Part shown: piece by piece, positions 32,052 through 42,331 of the stretch
Layout: each line of letters opens with the position of its first letter
Numbering within the stretch: position 1 is the stretch's first letter
The notes under the pieces: generated by a model
Told to the model about the DNA's origin: nothing
Databases searched by the model: none
The model's input: the letters and a program-made list of their open reading frames with translations, nothing else
NCBI GenBank assembly: GCA_028874365.1
Contig: JAPPJZ010000037.1
Location: 1 to 64,000 of the forward strand
Length of the DNA: 64,000 nt
DNA from: Chloroflexota bacterium
Lineage (GTDB): Bacteria; Chloroflexota; Dehalococcoidia; Bin125
Reading direction: 5' to 3'
Made by a program: the position numbers and the translations under genes

Positions 32052-32735
32052 ATGTCACCCAGTGAGTCGATCACAGTCTTGATTGTCGATGACCACCCGC
32101 TCATGAGGAAGGGGCTGCGCGACGTGTTGGAGGGCTCAGGGCGGTTCGTCGTCGTCGGCGAGGCCGAAGACGGAGAGGAGGCGCTGCGCGCTGCCGCGGA
32201 ACTCAAGCCTGAGGTTGTAGTCATGGACGTGATCATGCCTCGCATGGACGGAATCGACGCCTGCCGCGAACTGATGGCGCTGCTACCCGATACGCGCGTC
32301 GTGATGTTGACCGCCGCGGCGCAGGAGGATGCGGTAGTCGACTCCATCGCCGCGGGCGCCAGCGGCTTCCTCGAGAAGTATGCGCCGCCGGAGGAGTTTG
32401 TCACCGCCGTGCTGGACGTGGCCGCAGGACGCCTCAGAGTGCCCGACGAGGCCGTCAAGCGCGTCTTCGCGATGCTGCGAGGCCAGCGGCCACTGGAATC
32501 CGCTGGCCCCCTGGAACGATTGACGGCGATCGAGCGGGAGACGCTGACGCTCTTTGCCAGCGGCACGCCATATGGCGAGATCGCCAGAGTCCGGGGCGTC
32601 AGCGTGGTAACGGTGCGCAACACGCTCTATCGCATCCAGGACAAGTTGGGCATCGAGACCAAGCCGGAACTCGTCATCTGGGCCGTCCGCAACGGTCTGG
32701 TCGACGACATCGTGGTCGGCATTGACGAGCAGTGA
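32052..32735 (+). CDS. NarL/FixJ-family response regulator (REC + LuxR-type HTH)
   Basis: ITVLIVDDHPLMRKGLRDVLEG; VVVMDVIMPRMDG; LTAIERETLTLFASGTPYGEIARVRGVSVVTVRNTLYRIQDKLG. Confidence 0.95.
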   Translation: MSPSESITVLIVDDHPLMRKGLRDVLEGSGRFVVVGEAEDGEEALRAAAELKPEVVVMDVIMPRMDGIDACRELMALLPDTRVVMLTAAAQEDAVVDSIAAGASGFLEKYAPPEEFVTAVLDVAAGRLRVPDEAVKRVFAMLRGQRPLESAGPLERLTAIERETLTLFASGTPYGEIARVRGVSVVTVRNTLYRIQDKLGIETKPELVIWAVRNGLVDDIVVGIDEQ

Positions 32736-32938
32736 TTCAACTCATTCGTCTGCGGAGCTTCGTCTGAACAGTCTGACTCAGCCCGGAAGCCCTGGTGGCG
32801 AACAGCAGATGCTCGACGAAGAGACCAAGCGCTACACCGTGCCGGTACTAAGCGAAAGTCCAAGCTTGCACTTCTGATCTGTTGCCGCGCCAATGCTCGA
32901 AGTGAGAATTCGACGCAGGCGTCCTCGGGAGGATCAGA

Positions 32939-35900
32939 ATGCGTATTCACTTCCACAAGGCTCGGCTCCTTCAGAGTCGAACTGCCATCTCTGCTGTTGT
33001 CCTGATTACGGCGGTGATCACCGTGGTGGCGCAGGTCCTGAGCGGCCAGGACGCCCGCAGCCAGGAGCCACGCGGTGACGTCGCTGCCGACGTGCGCGTT
33101 GCAGCGCAACGTCTGGAAGATGGCGAAGTTCGATTCGGCCTGCGAGTGCGCGACAGCAGCGGCGAATGGGTGGAGCCGGTGACGCCTCGCGCACATCGAC
33201 TTGATCCAGCCACGGTCTCCATTGGGCGTTGGCTGGTCAGCTCTCCGTTGATGCTCGAGGTCGACGGAGCCGGACGCGGCCGGCTCGTACGCAGCGACCG
33301 GTTCGAGCCCTCGCCGGGCGACGAAGTGGAGCTCGTCAGCGGAGTGGAAGGCTGGGCCGACGACGCCCGTTACTCCGCCTATCACAGCGAGGATGGCGAC
33401 CTCGTCACCAGCGTCTCGATGTACAGCGCTTCGGTCGGCACGCCGGACGGCGAGCTTCGCACCACGATTACCTGCGCGGGCGGCGAGACATCGGTCAGGA
33501 TCGGCGGCTTACCGATCGCTACCGACAGCGCTGACGTCGATCAGCAGATCCGCGTGGCCTGGCGCGTTGACGGCGGGAACGCCTACTCCGAGCGGCTCAT
33601 GGTCGCATCGGCTGCGAGCGGACCCGAACTCGTCGAGAGTACAGAGAGTGGGCTGGCCCGGGCTCTGCTCGGTCACGGCTCCCGGCTCGCACTCTCGGTC
33701 GGCACGACGCCTGAGTTGAACACCAACATCGACCTAGACGAGTTGCGCACTGTGCCCGTCTACGACAACCTACGCCACTGCGCCGGAGAGGCAGTCCAGA
33801 CAGGACGTACTGAACTGCGCATCCGCGCCCGGGTCCGCGCCGACGATCGCATTGAGTTCGCCGTCCAGCAACGAATCGACGGCGGCTGGAGCGAGAACAT
33901 CCTTCCCCGGGCGCGTGTCATCGCGGCCTTCGAAGCGGCTACCGACTGGCTGTCCTCGACCCCGGTCTCGGTGCAGGTCGAGGTGGATCCTGCGCGGGAG
34001 ATCATCCTGCCCGACATCGTTATACGCCGGGCCCCGGAGCCGATCACGCCCGTGTTTCGCGGCGGACATCGCACCGCGTCGGTTTCCTACGGTGTGTTCA
34101 CGCAAGACATCCAGGGCTACTACCCGACCAAGCTGAACTCCGCGGTCGCCGCCGCTGGCGAACAGGGCCTGGTACTGCAAATTGGATGCTTCGGCGACGA
34201 GCGCCGGGTGCTGTTATGGGGCGCGCCGTCCGACTCCTCCGGCGACCTGACCCTGTCATTCGACGACACGGAACTGGTCGCCAGGTGGCGTGTCATCCTC
34301 GGGCAAGGCGCCGCCTGGCTGGAGGCGATCGATGCCGACCGAGTCATCCGACGGCTTCGGCAGGCGCACTCGCTCTCCGTGTCACTCCCTGGCGGACAAG
34401 GGGCTCCTATCTCGTTCGACCTGGCGGAGCTGTTCAAGACACCGGTCCAGGCGAACATCGACCGGTGTGGGAACGATGCGGCGCCGCAGTGGCAGCCTGT
34501 CACTACCAGCTTGCACGTGGAGAACGGTCTCGGTGAGTACTACCGGGTCGTCTACCCGGAGGGAAGTGATCCTCAGCGAGCCAGTCAGGTGCGCGTCGCG
34601 GCGGTCGAGGGGGCGCCGGCGGCGGGGGCCGACCGCCTGGACCTGGTCATGAACTGCGTCTCAGGTTCTGTGGCGTTCAAAATCTGGGGACTGCCAAATG
34701 TAGGCCAACCGGATTCGGTCAGGCTTCGTGTGGACAGCGGCGAGTGGTTCGAGCAACCGGTTAAGGTCTTTGTCAAACCGGACGGCACCACATCCATCGA
34801 GTTCAACACGGACCTTGCCCGACTCCGCGAGGGCCGCTCGCTGAAGTTCGTTTACGGCCATGACGACCCGGCGCAGGGAGCGTTCGACCTCACCAATCTG
34901 CTCGGCACGCCGATCCAGGCAAACTTCGACAACTGCGGTCGCGCCTACTGGCCGCCGGCACGCACCTACGTGCCCGTGGTTGTTCGGCAGGAGCAGAGTT
35001 CTCGGCATCTGCAGTATTGGGCGCTTCAGAACGAAGACGGCAAGGTCTCCACCACCGTGCGGCTGGAGGCGTTAGAAGTGCAAGAGGATGAACGTGCAAC
35101 GTTGCTGCGAGCCCACTGCTTGGCTAGCGCTGGCCTGCAGTTGGACATCGTCTTACCAATGAAGGTGGAGGCGGGCGAAGTCGAAGTCACTCTGACCATT
35201 GATGACAGGCCTGCCGAGACAAACACCTGGGTGAAGGAGCCATGGAGCGCGGGCGGGTTCCTGCATCCGCCGTCGAACGCGCAGCTGATGGCCCAACTGC
35301 GCGGAGCGTCGGTGTTGACTGTGGAAGCTCCCGAGCTGTTCACTGCTCCACTCACCTTTCATGTGAGCGGCATGTTCGACACGCCGGTGCAGGGCAACCT
35401 CGACGAATGTGGCTATTACAAGCCCGACGAGACTCGGACGCTACCGCTCCCGTTGAATGCGTACCAGGCACTGCTCGCGTACGACGCAGAGCGCGATCTG
35501 AAGGTGGTCAGATTCTGGGAGAGAATCCCAGGTAGCACCATCCCTGGGACGAGCACGCTCGAACAACACCTTCGTGACGATGTCTTGTCGATTGGACTCG
35601 CGATGTTCTGCGGGAGCTACGGCGCCAGGCTGTCGATCTACGGGGCTGGCCCCAACGTGTTGCTGGGGGATCACGTGGAGGTGGAGTGGAGTGCAGACGG
35701 AGAGACCACACGGCGGGAGATTTGGAACGTGGAACGAAGCGGCGCTTCCGTCACAATCAGTCCATCGCGGGCGCGAGCGATCATCCCGATGTGGCGCCAG
35801 GCCTCCGAACTTGAGCTTCGACTGGTTGGCGCCAATTCGGACACCCACCGCTTCGATCTCGAAGCGATGTTCGATATCCCGGTCATCGATACGTTCGACG

Positions 35901-36424
35901 CGTGCCTGGTCACGCCGATTCCGAGACAGGCTCCGCCCGTCACGGGCATTCCATCGACGATCAGCGGCGACCTCACGTTTGCGGCGGACTACCTCGGCGG
36001 AGCATCATGGCTGATCAGCCACCTCCGCCTTCGTGACAGCGGGGAAGCACCCGAGCAGCCTGACCAGCAGGACACCCGTTCATCGCTGAACATCGGATGC
36101 GGAACAGCAGGTCTCGACCTCTGGTTGTCAGATCTTGACCTGGCGGAACCAATGTTCATCTACGGCGACTCGGTGGCTGTCGCCTGGACCATTGATGGGC
36201 GCTTTCGGTCTGAGATCTGGAACGCATGGAGACAATCACTCAATCACGGCATCTCCCCTGTAGACGACCGATCCTTCTACGAGGCGCTCAAGGGCGCGCG
36301 CATGCTGACGATCCGGATCGAATCCGATCCGCCGATCAGCAAGACCTACGAGCTGGCGAAGCACAACTTCTGGGACACGCCGGTCCAGCCGAATCTCGAT
36401 GCTTGTGACGGGAACGCTGCATAG
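32939..36424 (+). CDS. Large exported multi-repeat protein of unknown function
   Basis: 1161 aa; N-terminal hydrophobic segment; six related segments ending TPVQxNLDxCG-like (VPVYDNLRHCAG, TPVQANIDRCG, TPIQANFDNCG, TPVQGNLDECG, IPVIDTFDACL, TPVQPNLDACD). Confidence 0.9.
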   Translation: MRIHFHKARLLQSRTAISAVVLITAVITVVAQVLSGQDARSQEPRGDVAADVRVAAQRLEDGEVRFGLRVRDSSGEWVEPVTPRAHRLDPATVSIGRWLVSSPLMLEVDGAGRGRLVRSDRFEPSPGDEVELVSGVEGWADDARYSAYHSEDGDLVTSVSMYSASVGTPDGELRTTITCAGGETSVRIGGLPIATDSADVDQQIRVAWRVDGGNAYSERLMVASAASGPELVESTESGLARALLGHGSRLALSVGTTPELNTNIDLDELRTVPVYDNLRHCAGEAVQTGRTELRIRARVRADDRIEFAVQQRIDGGWSENILPRARVIAAFEAATDWLSSTPVSVQVEVDPAREIILPDIVIRRAPEPITPVFRGGHRTASVSYGVFTQDIQGYYPTKLNSAVAAAGEQGLVLQIGCFGDERRVLLWGAPSDSSGDLTLSFDDTELVARWRVILGQGAAWLEAIDADRVIRRLRQAHSLSVSLPGGQGAPISFDLAELFKTPVQANIDRCGNDAAPQWQPVTTSLHVENGLGEYYRVVYPEGSDPQRASQVRVAAVEGAPAAGADRLDLVMNCVSGSVAFKIWGLPNVGQPDSVRLRVDSGEWFEQPVKVFVKPDGTTSIEFNTDLARLREGRSLKFVYGHDDPAQGAFDLTNLLGTPIQANFDNCGRAYWPPARTYVPVVVRQEQSSRHLQYWALQNEDGKVSTTVRLEALEVQEDERATLLRAHCLASAGLQLDIVLPMKVEAGEVEVTLTIDDRPAETNTWVKEPWSAGGFLHPPSNAQLMAQLRGASVLTVEAPELFTAPLTFHVSGMFDTPVQGNLDECGYYKPDETRTLPLPLNAYQALLAYDAERDLKVVRFWERIPGSTIPGTSTLEQHLRDDVLSIGLAMFCGSYGARLSIYGAGPNVLLGDHVEVEWSADGETTRREIWNVERSGASVTISPSRARAIIPMWRQASELELRLVGANSDTHRFDLEAMFDIPVIDTFDACLVTPIPRQAPPVTGIPSTISGDLTFAADYLGGASWLISHLRLRDSGEAPEQPDQQDTRSSLNIGCGTAGLDLWLSDLDLAEPMFIYGDSVAVAWTIDGRFRSEIWNAWRQSLNHGISPVDDRSFYEALKGARMLTIRIESDPPISKTYELAKHNFWDTPVQPNLDACDGNAA

Positions 36425-36581
36425 GTACTGTCTCGCTAAGTCGCGGCCGGTGGCGAGACCGGAAGCAAAGCTGGACGACAACAAGTTGGCGGACGCGGCC
36501 AGCCCGAACTGGGTAAGGGTCTCAAGCCCTGCAGAGACTAGGGAACTCACGAGGTGTCGAACCGGCGATCACAGCGCGATC

Positions 36582-36658
36582 TCCCACTCGAAAGTTCGCA
36601 GTGCGGTATACATCGGCCCACCAAACTGGACAAAATCGAGAACCTTCGAGTTGCGGTT
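36582..36658 (+). repeat. 77-bp dispersed repeat, copy B (same orientation as 28288-28364)
   Basis: tcccactcgaaagttcgcagt...ccaccaaactggacaaaatcgagaaccttcgagttgcggtt shared with copy A. Confidence 0.8.
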
Positions 36659-37496
36659 CAAGTTGGATGTGTCGTCCTCGCTCAGGTGCGGTGTGATGCC
36701 AGTGTCAGACTCTCAGAGAACTGTGCCGACCGGGACCACCTCGGACGCCCGTCCCTAGCCGCACATTTGCTGAGCTACTCGCCACGGTCGTCGACGAACT
36801 GAGTCGTCAGGAAGAATTGTTGGCGGCGGAACGACTAGGGAGATGTTTGGTGTACTGGAGTGACAACCATCCGATGACAGCAGCGACGCCAGCTTTAACA
36901 GGAGGGCAATTGACCCGGTCGGGATCGAGCAGCCTCTCTTCAGTTAGCGCCGGGAACCAAGACAAGCTGGACGAACCGTCGGGCGCAGCTCCACTTCCGG
37001 TGAATCATCGCCTTGTGGCCACCCGAACCGCATTTCGCCCAGGCACACCGCTTGAGAAGCTGGGACCAATATCCCGCCGAGCCTGGACTCAGTTCCGATC
37101 AGGCGTTGAGAGCCCGCTACGTAGATCTGTGGGGTCTGCATGAGGCTCATCGTGAGAGTGTTCGACTATCTGCGCCGTTGGTCTCGCCAGTCAACCTTGT
37201 GTCGGGGATCGTTTCGAAGGTGAGTGTGAGTACCGCGGCATCAACGATTGCCTGGCTGACTACGGGCGTCGACCGCGTCGGTGACAGGCGCCAGCTGACC
37301 TTGTGCGCAGCATCGTGGTCGAGTCCCCCGAGTTCCAATATGGCGTCGCTTCCGGTGGAGACTGAGCGAATCGCGCCGGCATTCAAGTGCAGGCTGTCTT
37401 CAAGCACTGCGATGCCCCGCGCTGAGAAATAGGGCTCGACGACGGTATCAGAGAAAACCAGTCAAATGGTTCCGCATTGCCTGATACGTTGCGGCG

Positions 37497-38717
37497 ATGA
37501 GCGACCTCGCCGCCGGGAAGCGAGCCTTGCGCGGCGTGCCGCTCCCGGTGGTCGCCGTCGCGCTGGCGGTCGCAGCGACCCTGCTCGGCGACTCGATGCT
37601 CTACGCCGTGATGCCCTCGCAGCCCGAGGCCTGGGCGCTCTCACTGCCCGCGGTCGGCATCCTGCTCTCCGCCAACCGTCTGGTTCGGCTCGTCACCAAC
37701 TCCGTGGCGGCGGTGGTCTTCCAGTGGGTCGGCCATCGCGGCCCATTCATCGCGGCCCTGTTGCTGTCCGTCGTGGTGACGCTCAGCTACGGCTGGTCCA
37801 CCGCCTTCGCGCTGCTGTTGGCGGCGAGGATGGGCTGGGGATTCTGCTGGTCGACGCTCCGCCTGGGCGGGTTCTGGACCGTGTTGACCGAGGCCGGCGA
37901 CCACAACCGCGGGCTCCTGATGGGCGCCTACTCGGCGATCGTGCGTATGGGATCGGTCGGCGGCGTGCTGCTCGGCGCGGCGCTTACGGATCTCTTCGGG
38001 CATCGCCTGACATTGACCCTCTTTGCCGGCGTGATGGCCGCGACGGCGGTCTCCTGGATCCTCACCAGCCGGCGACCGGCGCTGGCTGGCCAGCCCGCCC
38101 CGCCGCCGTCCGAACGCGCCGACCTCCGCGTCGTGCTCGCAGATCGGCGCTTGCTGGTCACCTGCGGCGCCATCCTGGTCACCGGGCTTGTCTTCTCCGG
38201 CCTGGTCACCGCGTCGCTCGGCTACTACCTGAGCGCGCACTTCGGCCAACAGATCGCCGTCCTCGGGGTCGCCCTCGGCGTCACCACTGCCACCGGCATC
38301 CTGCTCGGGTCGCAGTGGTTGCCGCTCTCGCCGCTGTTTGGCTACCTCTCTGATCGCTTCGGTCGCGTCCTTGTCATCAGCGTAGGATTTGCGACGGGCG
38401 CGGCCGGTCTGATAGTCCTGGCCGTCACCGATTCGATCTGGCTGATGCTGCCCGCCGTCCTCTCGGCCTTCGTCGCATCCACTGCTGTCACTGTGACCCT
38501 GCACGCGACCGCCGGCGACCTCGCGCCGCCCGAACGTCGCAATGCCGTGCTCAGCGCCTACGCCACCTTCCTCGACTTGGGCAGCGCTCTCGGTCCACTG
38601 ATTGGCCTCTCGTTCGCCAGCCTGGCCGCGTTGCAGGGACTCTACAGCGGAGCAGCGGTGGTGCTGCTCCTGGCAGCGCTCAGCTTCTGGATCGCGTTTC
38701 GCCGCGGACCAATCTGA
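37497..38717 (+). CDS. MFS transporter
   Basis: 406 aa, about 12 hydrophobic segments; LPAVGILLSANRLVRLVTNSVAAVVFQWVGHRGPFI...GYLSDRFGRVLVI. Confidence 0.92.
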   Translation: MSDLAAGKRALRGVPLPVVAVALAVAATLLGDSMLYAVMPSQPEAWALSLPAVGILLSANRLVRLVTNSVAAVVFQWVGHRGPFIAALLLSVVVTLSYGWSTAFALLLAARMGWGFCWSTLRLGGFWTVLTEAGDHNRGLLMGAYSAIVRMGSVGGVLLGAALTDLFGHRLTLTLFAGVMAATAVSWILTSRRPALAGQPAPPPSERADLRVVLADRRLLVTCGAILVTGLVFSGLVTASLGYYLSAHFGQQIAVLGVALGVTTATGILLGSQWLPLSPLFGYLSDRFGRVLVISVGFATGAAGLIVLAVTDSIWLMLPAVLSAFVASTAVTVTLHATAGDLAPPERRNAVLSAYATFLDLGSALGPLIGLSFASLAALQGLYSGAAVVLLLAALSFWIAFRRGPI

Positions 38718-38830
38718 GCGGTTCAATCGGATCCACGTCAGGGCGGGCCCACTTAGGGATTCTCGAGCATGCGGCCCCAGAGAACACGGCGATCTGTAGC
38801 AGCAGTCAGCATCGGACCTGGGGTTCGTCG

Positions 38831-40399
38831 TTACGGGCGCACACCCATCCCGCGAGGCTGGCCGGCCATGGCAGAAAGGGCTCTGTAGGCGAGATCCAGG
38901 AAGTCGGCCACGTAGCGGCGGGTGTGGCGTGGGTCGATGATGTCCTCGACGCCAAATGCTTCTGCGGTCCGGAAGGGACTGGCGATCGCACGGAATCGGG
39001 CCTCGATTTCGGCTCGTTTGGCGACCGGGTCTTCGGCGTTGGCGATCTCGCGGCGGAAGGCCGCGTCAACCCCGCCCTCGATCGGAATCGAACCCCACTC
39101 GCCGCTTGGCCAGGCGATGCGATAGTTCGAGCGGCGTGGATTGCCGGTCATGTTGCCGGCCATCCCGTAGCACTTGCGAATGTGCACGCACATGGACGGC
39201 ACGCGCAGGTTGTTCGCCACCCAGAGTGCCCGCATGCCCTGCTTGATCGTGCCCGCCGCCTCGGCACGGCTGCCGACCATGAAGCCGGGCACATCAACGA
39301 AGAACACCACCGGCAGCAGGAACAGATCGCAGAACTCCAGAAAGTGCTCGACCTTCTGCGCGCCATCGCGATCGAGCGCGCCGCCGATCTGCCGCGGGTT
39401 GTTCGCGACGATCCCCATGGGCATCCCGTTGATCCGCGCCAGCGAGGTGATCACGCAGCGTCCGAAGTCGGGTTGAATCTCGAAGTACTCGCCCTCGTCG
39501 ACGACCAGCTCGATCAGACGATGCATGGAGTACGGGCGTGTCCGACTGCGCGGCACGATCGAGAGCAGCTCTTCCTCGGCACGGCCGACCGGGTCGTCCG
39601 ATGATCGAACTGGAGGCACCTGCGAGGCGCGGTCGGGCAGGTACGAGAACACCGTTCTCAACTGCCGCATCGCGTCGGCCTCATCTTGAGCCTCGTTGTG
39701 AACCGCGCCCGATTCGTGCACGTGGACCTGCGAGCCGCCCAGCTCCTCCTTGGTGATCTCCTCGCCCAGCGCACGCCTGACGACCGGCGGGCCGGCCGCG
39801 AAGAGCACGGCCGTGTCCTTCGGCATCACGGTGAAGTGGCTCAACATCGCCTGGCCCGCGACGCCGCCCGCCACGCTGCCGAGCAAGGCGGTCATCACCG
39901 GAACTTCGTTGAGCAGATGGGCCAGGCGAATGAACTGCGCCGCGCCGTTGGGCAGATAGGTGAAACCACCCCAGTTGATCGCCTCGACGTTGGCGCCGGC
40001 CCCGTCGAGCAACTGGAAGACTGGAAGGTTGTACTCAGACGCAATCTCCTCGAGGAAACCGGTCTTGCCTTTGGTCGAACCCGACGCGCCCGCCCGGCCG
40101 GAGCCGCCGCGCACGGTGAAGTCATTGCCCCAGACGACGACGCGTCGTCCGTCGATGCGTGCCAGTCCGGTGACCAGCGGATAGGGCATGTAGCTGCTCA
40201 GCTCGTCGCCGTCGTATTCCGAGTACCCGGTGAGCTGGCCCAGCTCGTCGAACGTGCCTGGATCGACGAGCGCGTCAATTCGCTCCCGCACGTTCAATTT
40301 GCCGGCCTGGCGTTGACGTTCGACGCGCTCCTCGCCGCCCATGAGCAGACTGAGCTCGCGACGACGCTGCAATTCCCGGACTTCAGCTTCCCAACTCAC
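38831..40399 (-). CDS. Acyl-CoA carboxylase carboxyltransferase (beta) subunit
   Basis: 522 aa; MSWEAEVRELQRRRELSLLMGGEERVERQRQAGKLNVRERIDALVDPGTFDE; GASGSTKGKTGFLEEIA; PVVFFVDVPGFMVGSRAEAAGTIKQG. Confidence 0.95.
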   Translation of the reverse strand: MSWEAEVRELQRRRELSLLMGGEERVERQRQAGKLNVRERIDALVDPGTFDELGQLTGYSEYDGDELSSYMPYPLVTGLARIDGRRVVVWGNDFTVRGGSGRAGASGSTKGKTGFLEEIASEYNLPVFQLLDGAGANVEAINWGGFTYLPNGAAQFIRLAHLLNEVPVMTALLGSVAGGVAGQAMLSHFTVMPKDTAVLFAAGPPVVRRALGEEITKEELGGSQVHVHESGAVHNEAQDEADAMRQLRTVFSYLPDRASQVPPVRSSDDPVGRAEEELLSIVPRSRTRPYSMHRLIELVVDEGEYFEIQPDFGRCVITSLARINGMPMGIVANNPRQIGGALDRDGAQKVEHFLEFCDLFLLPVVFFVDVPGFMVGSRAEAAGTIKQGMRALWVANNLRVPSMCVHIRKCYGMAGNMTGNPRRSNYRIAWPSGEWGSIPIEGGVDAAFRREIANAEDPVAKRAEIEARFRAIASPFRTAEAFGVEDIIDPRHTRRYVADFLDLAYRALSAMAGQPRGMGVRP

Positions 40400-40480
40400 G
40401 GTGGCCCCCTTACAGGCTGACGGATGCTCCGCAGGCTATCGATGGGAGCGCAGATCAGAGCGGAACGGAGGCGGGGACTG

Positions 40481-42331
40481 CTAGGTCACCCAGCGCACGT
40501 CCTTCTGACCAAAGTGCGGCTTGCCGTCGCCGAAGTGCTCGAACTCCAACGCCGGATCGTGGGCATAGACCGACGACCAGTAGTGCGTGTGGATGTGCCA
40601 GGCTCGCGAGACCATGACCCGGTTGAGCTCGCGGAAGGCTTCCGCGCGCGCCTCCGGTTCGAAGATTTCCGTCACCTTTTGGAACGCGGCCTGCACATCG
40701 GCGTCTTTGTCTTGGGGAGGCAGCATGAAGTCGTAGGGACCATCCGCGCGGCCGAGGAAGGCCAGCTGCTGCCAGGGATCGGCGCGCACGCTCATGCCCG
40801 ACATGAAGGTGTTCACCTTCTTCTCGAAGAACTCCAGGTAGTAGTCCGGCGTCGGTTTGACCACGATGTTGAGGTTGATTCCGAATGGGGCCACGCTGGC
40901 CTGGATAAACTCTGCGGCCGTGATCGCGGTCGCAGGAATGTTCATGTCGAAGTCAAAACCGTCCGGGTGGCCGGCGAGTTCCAGCTCCTCGCGTACCCGA
41001 TCGGGGTCATACCGAATCAGGATTTCGTCCGGATCGTGGATGCCGACGAGTGCCGGACCCAGGTAGCCCCAGTGGTTTGCGGTGTTGAGGTTCTCGTACA
41101 CCACCTCAACGAACTTGTCACGGTCGATTGCGTGGTTCATCGCCCGGCGCAAGTGGACGTTGTCCCAGGGCTCACCCAGGTTGGGATTCACGTAGATGAA
41201 GCCCAGCGCGTTTGTTTCGCGAACACTGATCGACTTGCCGGCGTCCTCCACCCGGGATAGGTCCTCGGGCGGGACTCCGGGGAGGAAATCGAACTCGCCG
41301 GTCAGCAGTCCATTGACGCCCTGCGTACCTTCGATCGATTGTGACATCGTCAGCTTTGCGACGCGCGGCGCGTCCGGCTGCCAGTATTGGGGGAAGTACT
41401 CCTGGCGGTAGGGACCGTCAAGATCTTCGTCGACGTACACGAACGCGCCGGTTCCAACGGGTACTTCGCGGCTGTTCGGCGTGTTGAACTGATCGAACGC
41501 GCTGGGTGCCAGCAGCATCCCGGCCCGGTCGCCGAGCACGCGCAGCAGCGGCGAGAAGGGCGCATTCATCTCGAAGATGGCGGTCGTCTCGTCTACCGGA
41601 TCGACGCGTGCGATCGCGGCGAGATCGGCTTTTACATTCGAACCGTCCAGCGTCTGGCCGCGTTCGATGTGCAACCGCGTGGTATCAGCGCTCAACTCGG
41701 TCAGGTCGTGGTAGAGCACGCCCGGGCGAATGTTGAATATGACCTGAAGCGGATCGGGAATCTCCCAGCTTTCGGCCAGACTGCGCGACTCTGTCGGCGT
41801 CAGACTGGCGTCATAGCTGACGAGATTGTCGAAGATCGGCCAGAGCACCTGGTGGTCGCCGCCACCGGTACCCGTCGTCCCTTCCAGACCGCTGACGTTG
41901 CCCGAGATGGGCCAGCGCACTTCACCGGTTGGCGTGTGGTCGGCGACCGTGGCCTGAGCCTGCGCCGCCTGTTGCTGTTCTTGCTGCTCCGCAGCGGGTT
42001 GTTCCTGCTGCTCGGCCTGTTGGGCCTGTTGCTCGGCGTCTTGCTCGCTCGCTTGTTGAGCTTGCTGCTGTTGGACCTGTTGTTGCTGGGGCTGCGCCGC
42101 CTGAGGTTGCTCTTGCTGCTCTTGCTGCTCGACCTGGACGGCGGCGGGCTGACCGTCGTCGTCATCGTCGCCGCAGCCCACGAGGGCCAGGCCGGCGGCG
42201 CCAATCCCGGCCCGAGCGCTCACGTTCAGCAGCGCTCTCCGCGACAGCTTGCGGCGTTTCAGTTGACGCCAGTAGTTCCGTTCAGTCATCTCAATCTCCA
42301 ACCGTCGTTGCCGTTCCGGGTGAAGCGGCAA
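40481..42331 (-). CDS. ABC transporter substrate-binding lipoprotein (peptide/nickel family 5) with Gln-rich linker
   Basis: 616 aa; Arg-rich Tat-like signal RRKLSRRALL, lipobox LVGC; Gln-rich linker; SBP_bac_5-type sequence (DNVHLRRAMNHAIDRDKFVEVVYENLN). Confidence 0.93.
   Translation of the reverse strand: MPLHPERQRRLEIEMTERNYWRQLKRRKLSRRALLNVSARAGIGAAGLALVGCGDDDDDGQPAAVQVEQQEQQEQPQAAQPQQQQVQQQQAQQASEQDAEQQAQQAEQQEQPAAEQQEQQQAAQAQATVADHTPTGEVRWPISGNVSGLEGTTGTGGGDHQVLWPIFDNLVSYDASLTPTESRSLAESWEIPDPLQVIFNIRPGVLYHDLTELSADTTRLHIERGQTLDGSNVKADLAAIARVDPVDETTAIFEMNAPFSPLLRVLGDRAGMLLAPSAFDQFNTPNSREVPVGTGAFVYVDEDLDGPYRQEYFPQYWQPDAPRVAKLTMSQSIEGTQGVNGLLTGEFDFLPGVPPEDLSRVEDAGKSISVRETNALGFIYVNPNLGEPWDNVHLRRAMNHAIDRDKFVEVVYENLNTANHWGYLGPALVGIHDPDEILIRYDPDRVREELELAGHPDGFDFDMNIPATAITAAEFIQASVAPFGINLNIVVKPTPDYYLEFFEKKVNTFMSGMSVRADPWQQLAFLGRADGPYDFMLPPQDKDADVQAAFQKVTEIFEPEARAEAFRELNRVMVSRAWHIHTHYWSSVYAHDPALEFEHFGDGKPHFGQKDVRWVT

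Noticed and set aside
37641-38726. 361-aa minus-strand ORF
   Set aside because: Antisense to the MFS transporter; Arg/Glu/Gln-rich shadow composition.
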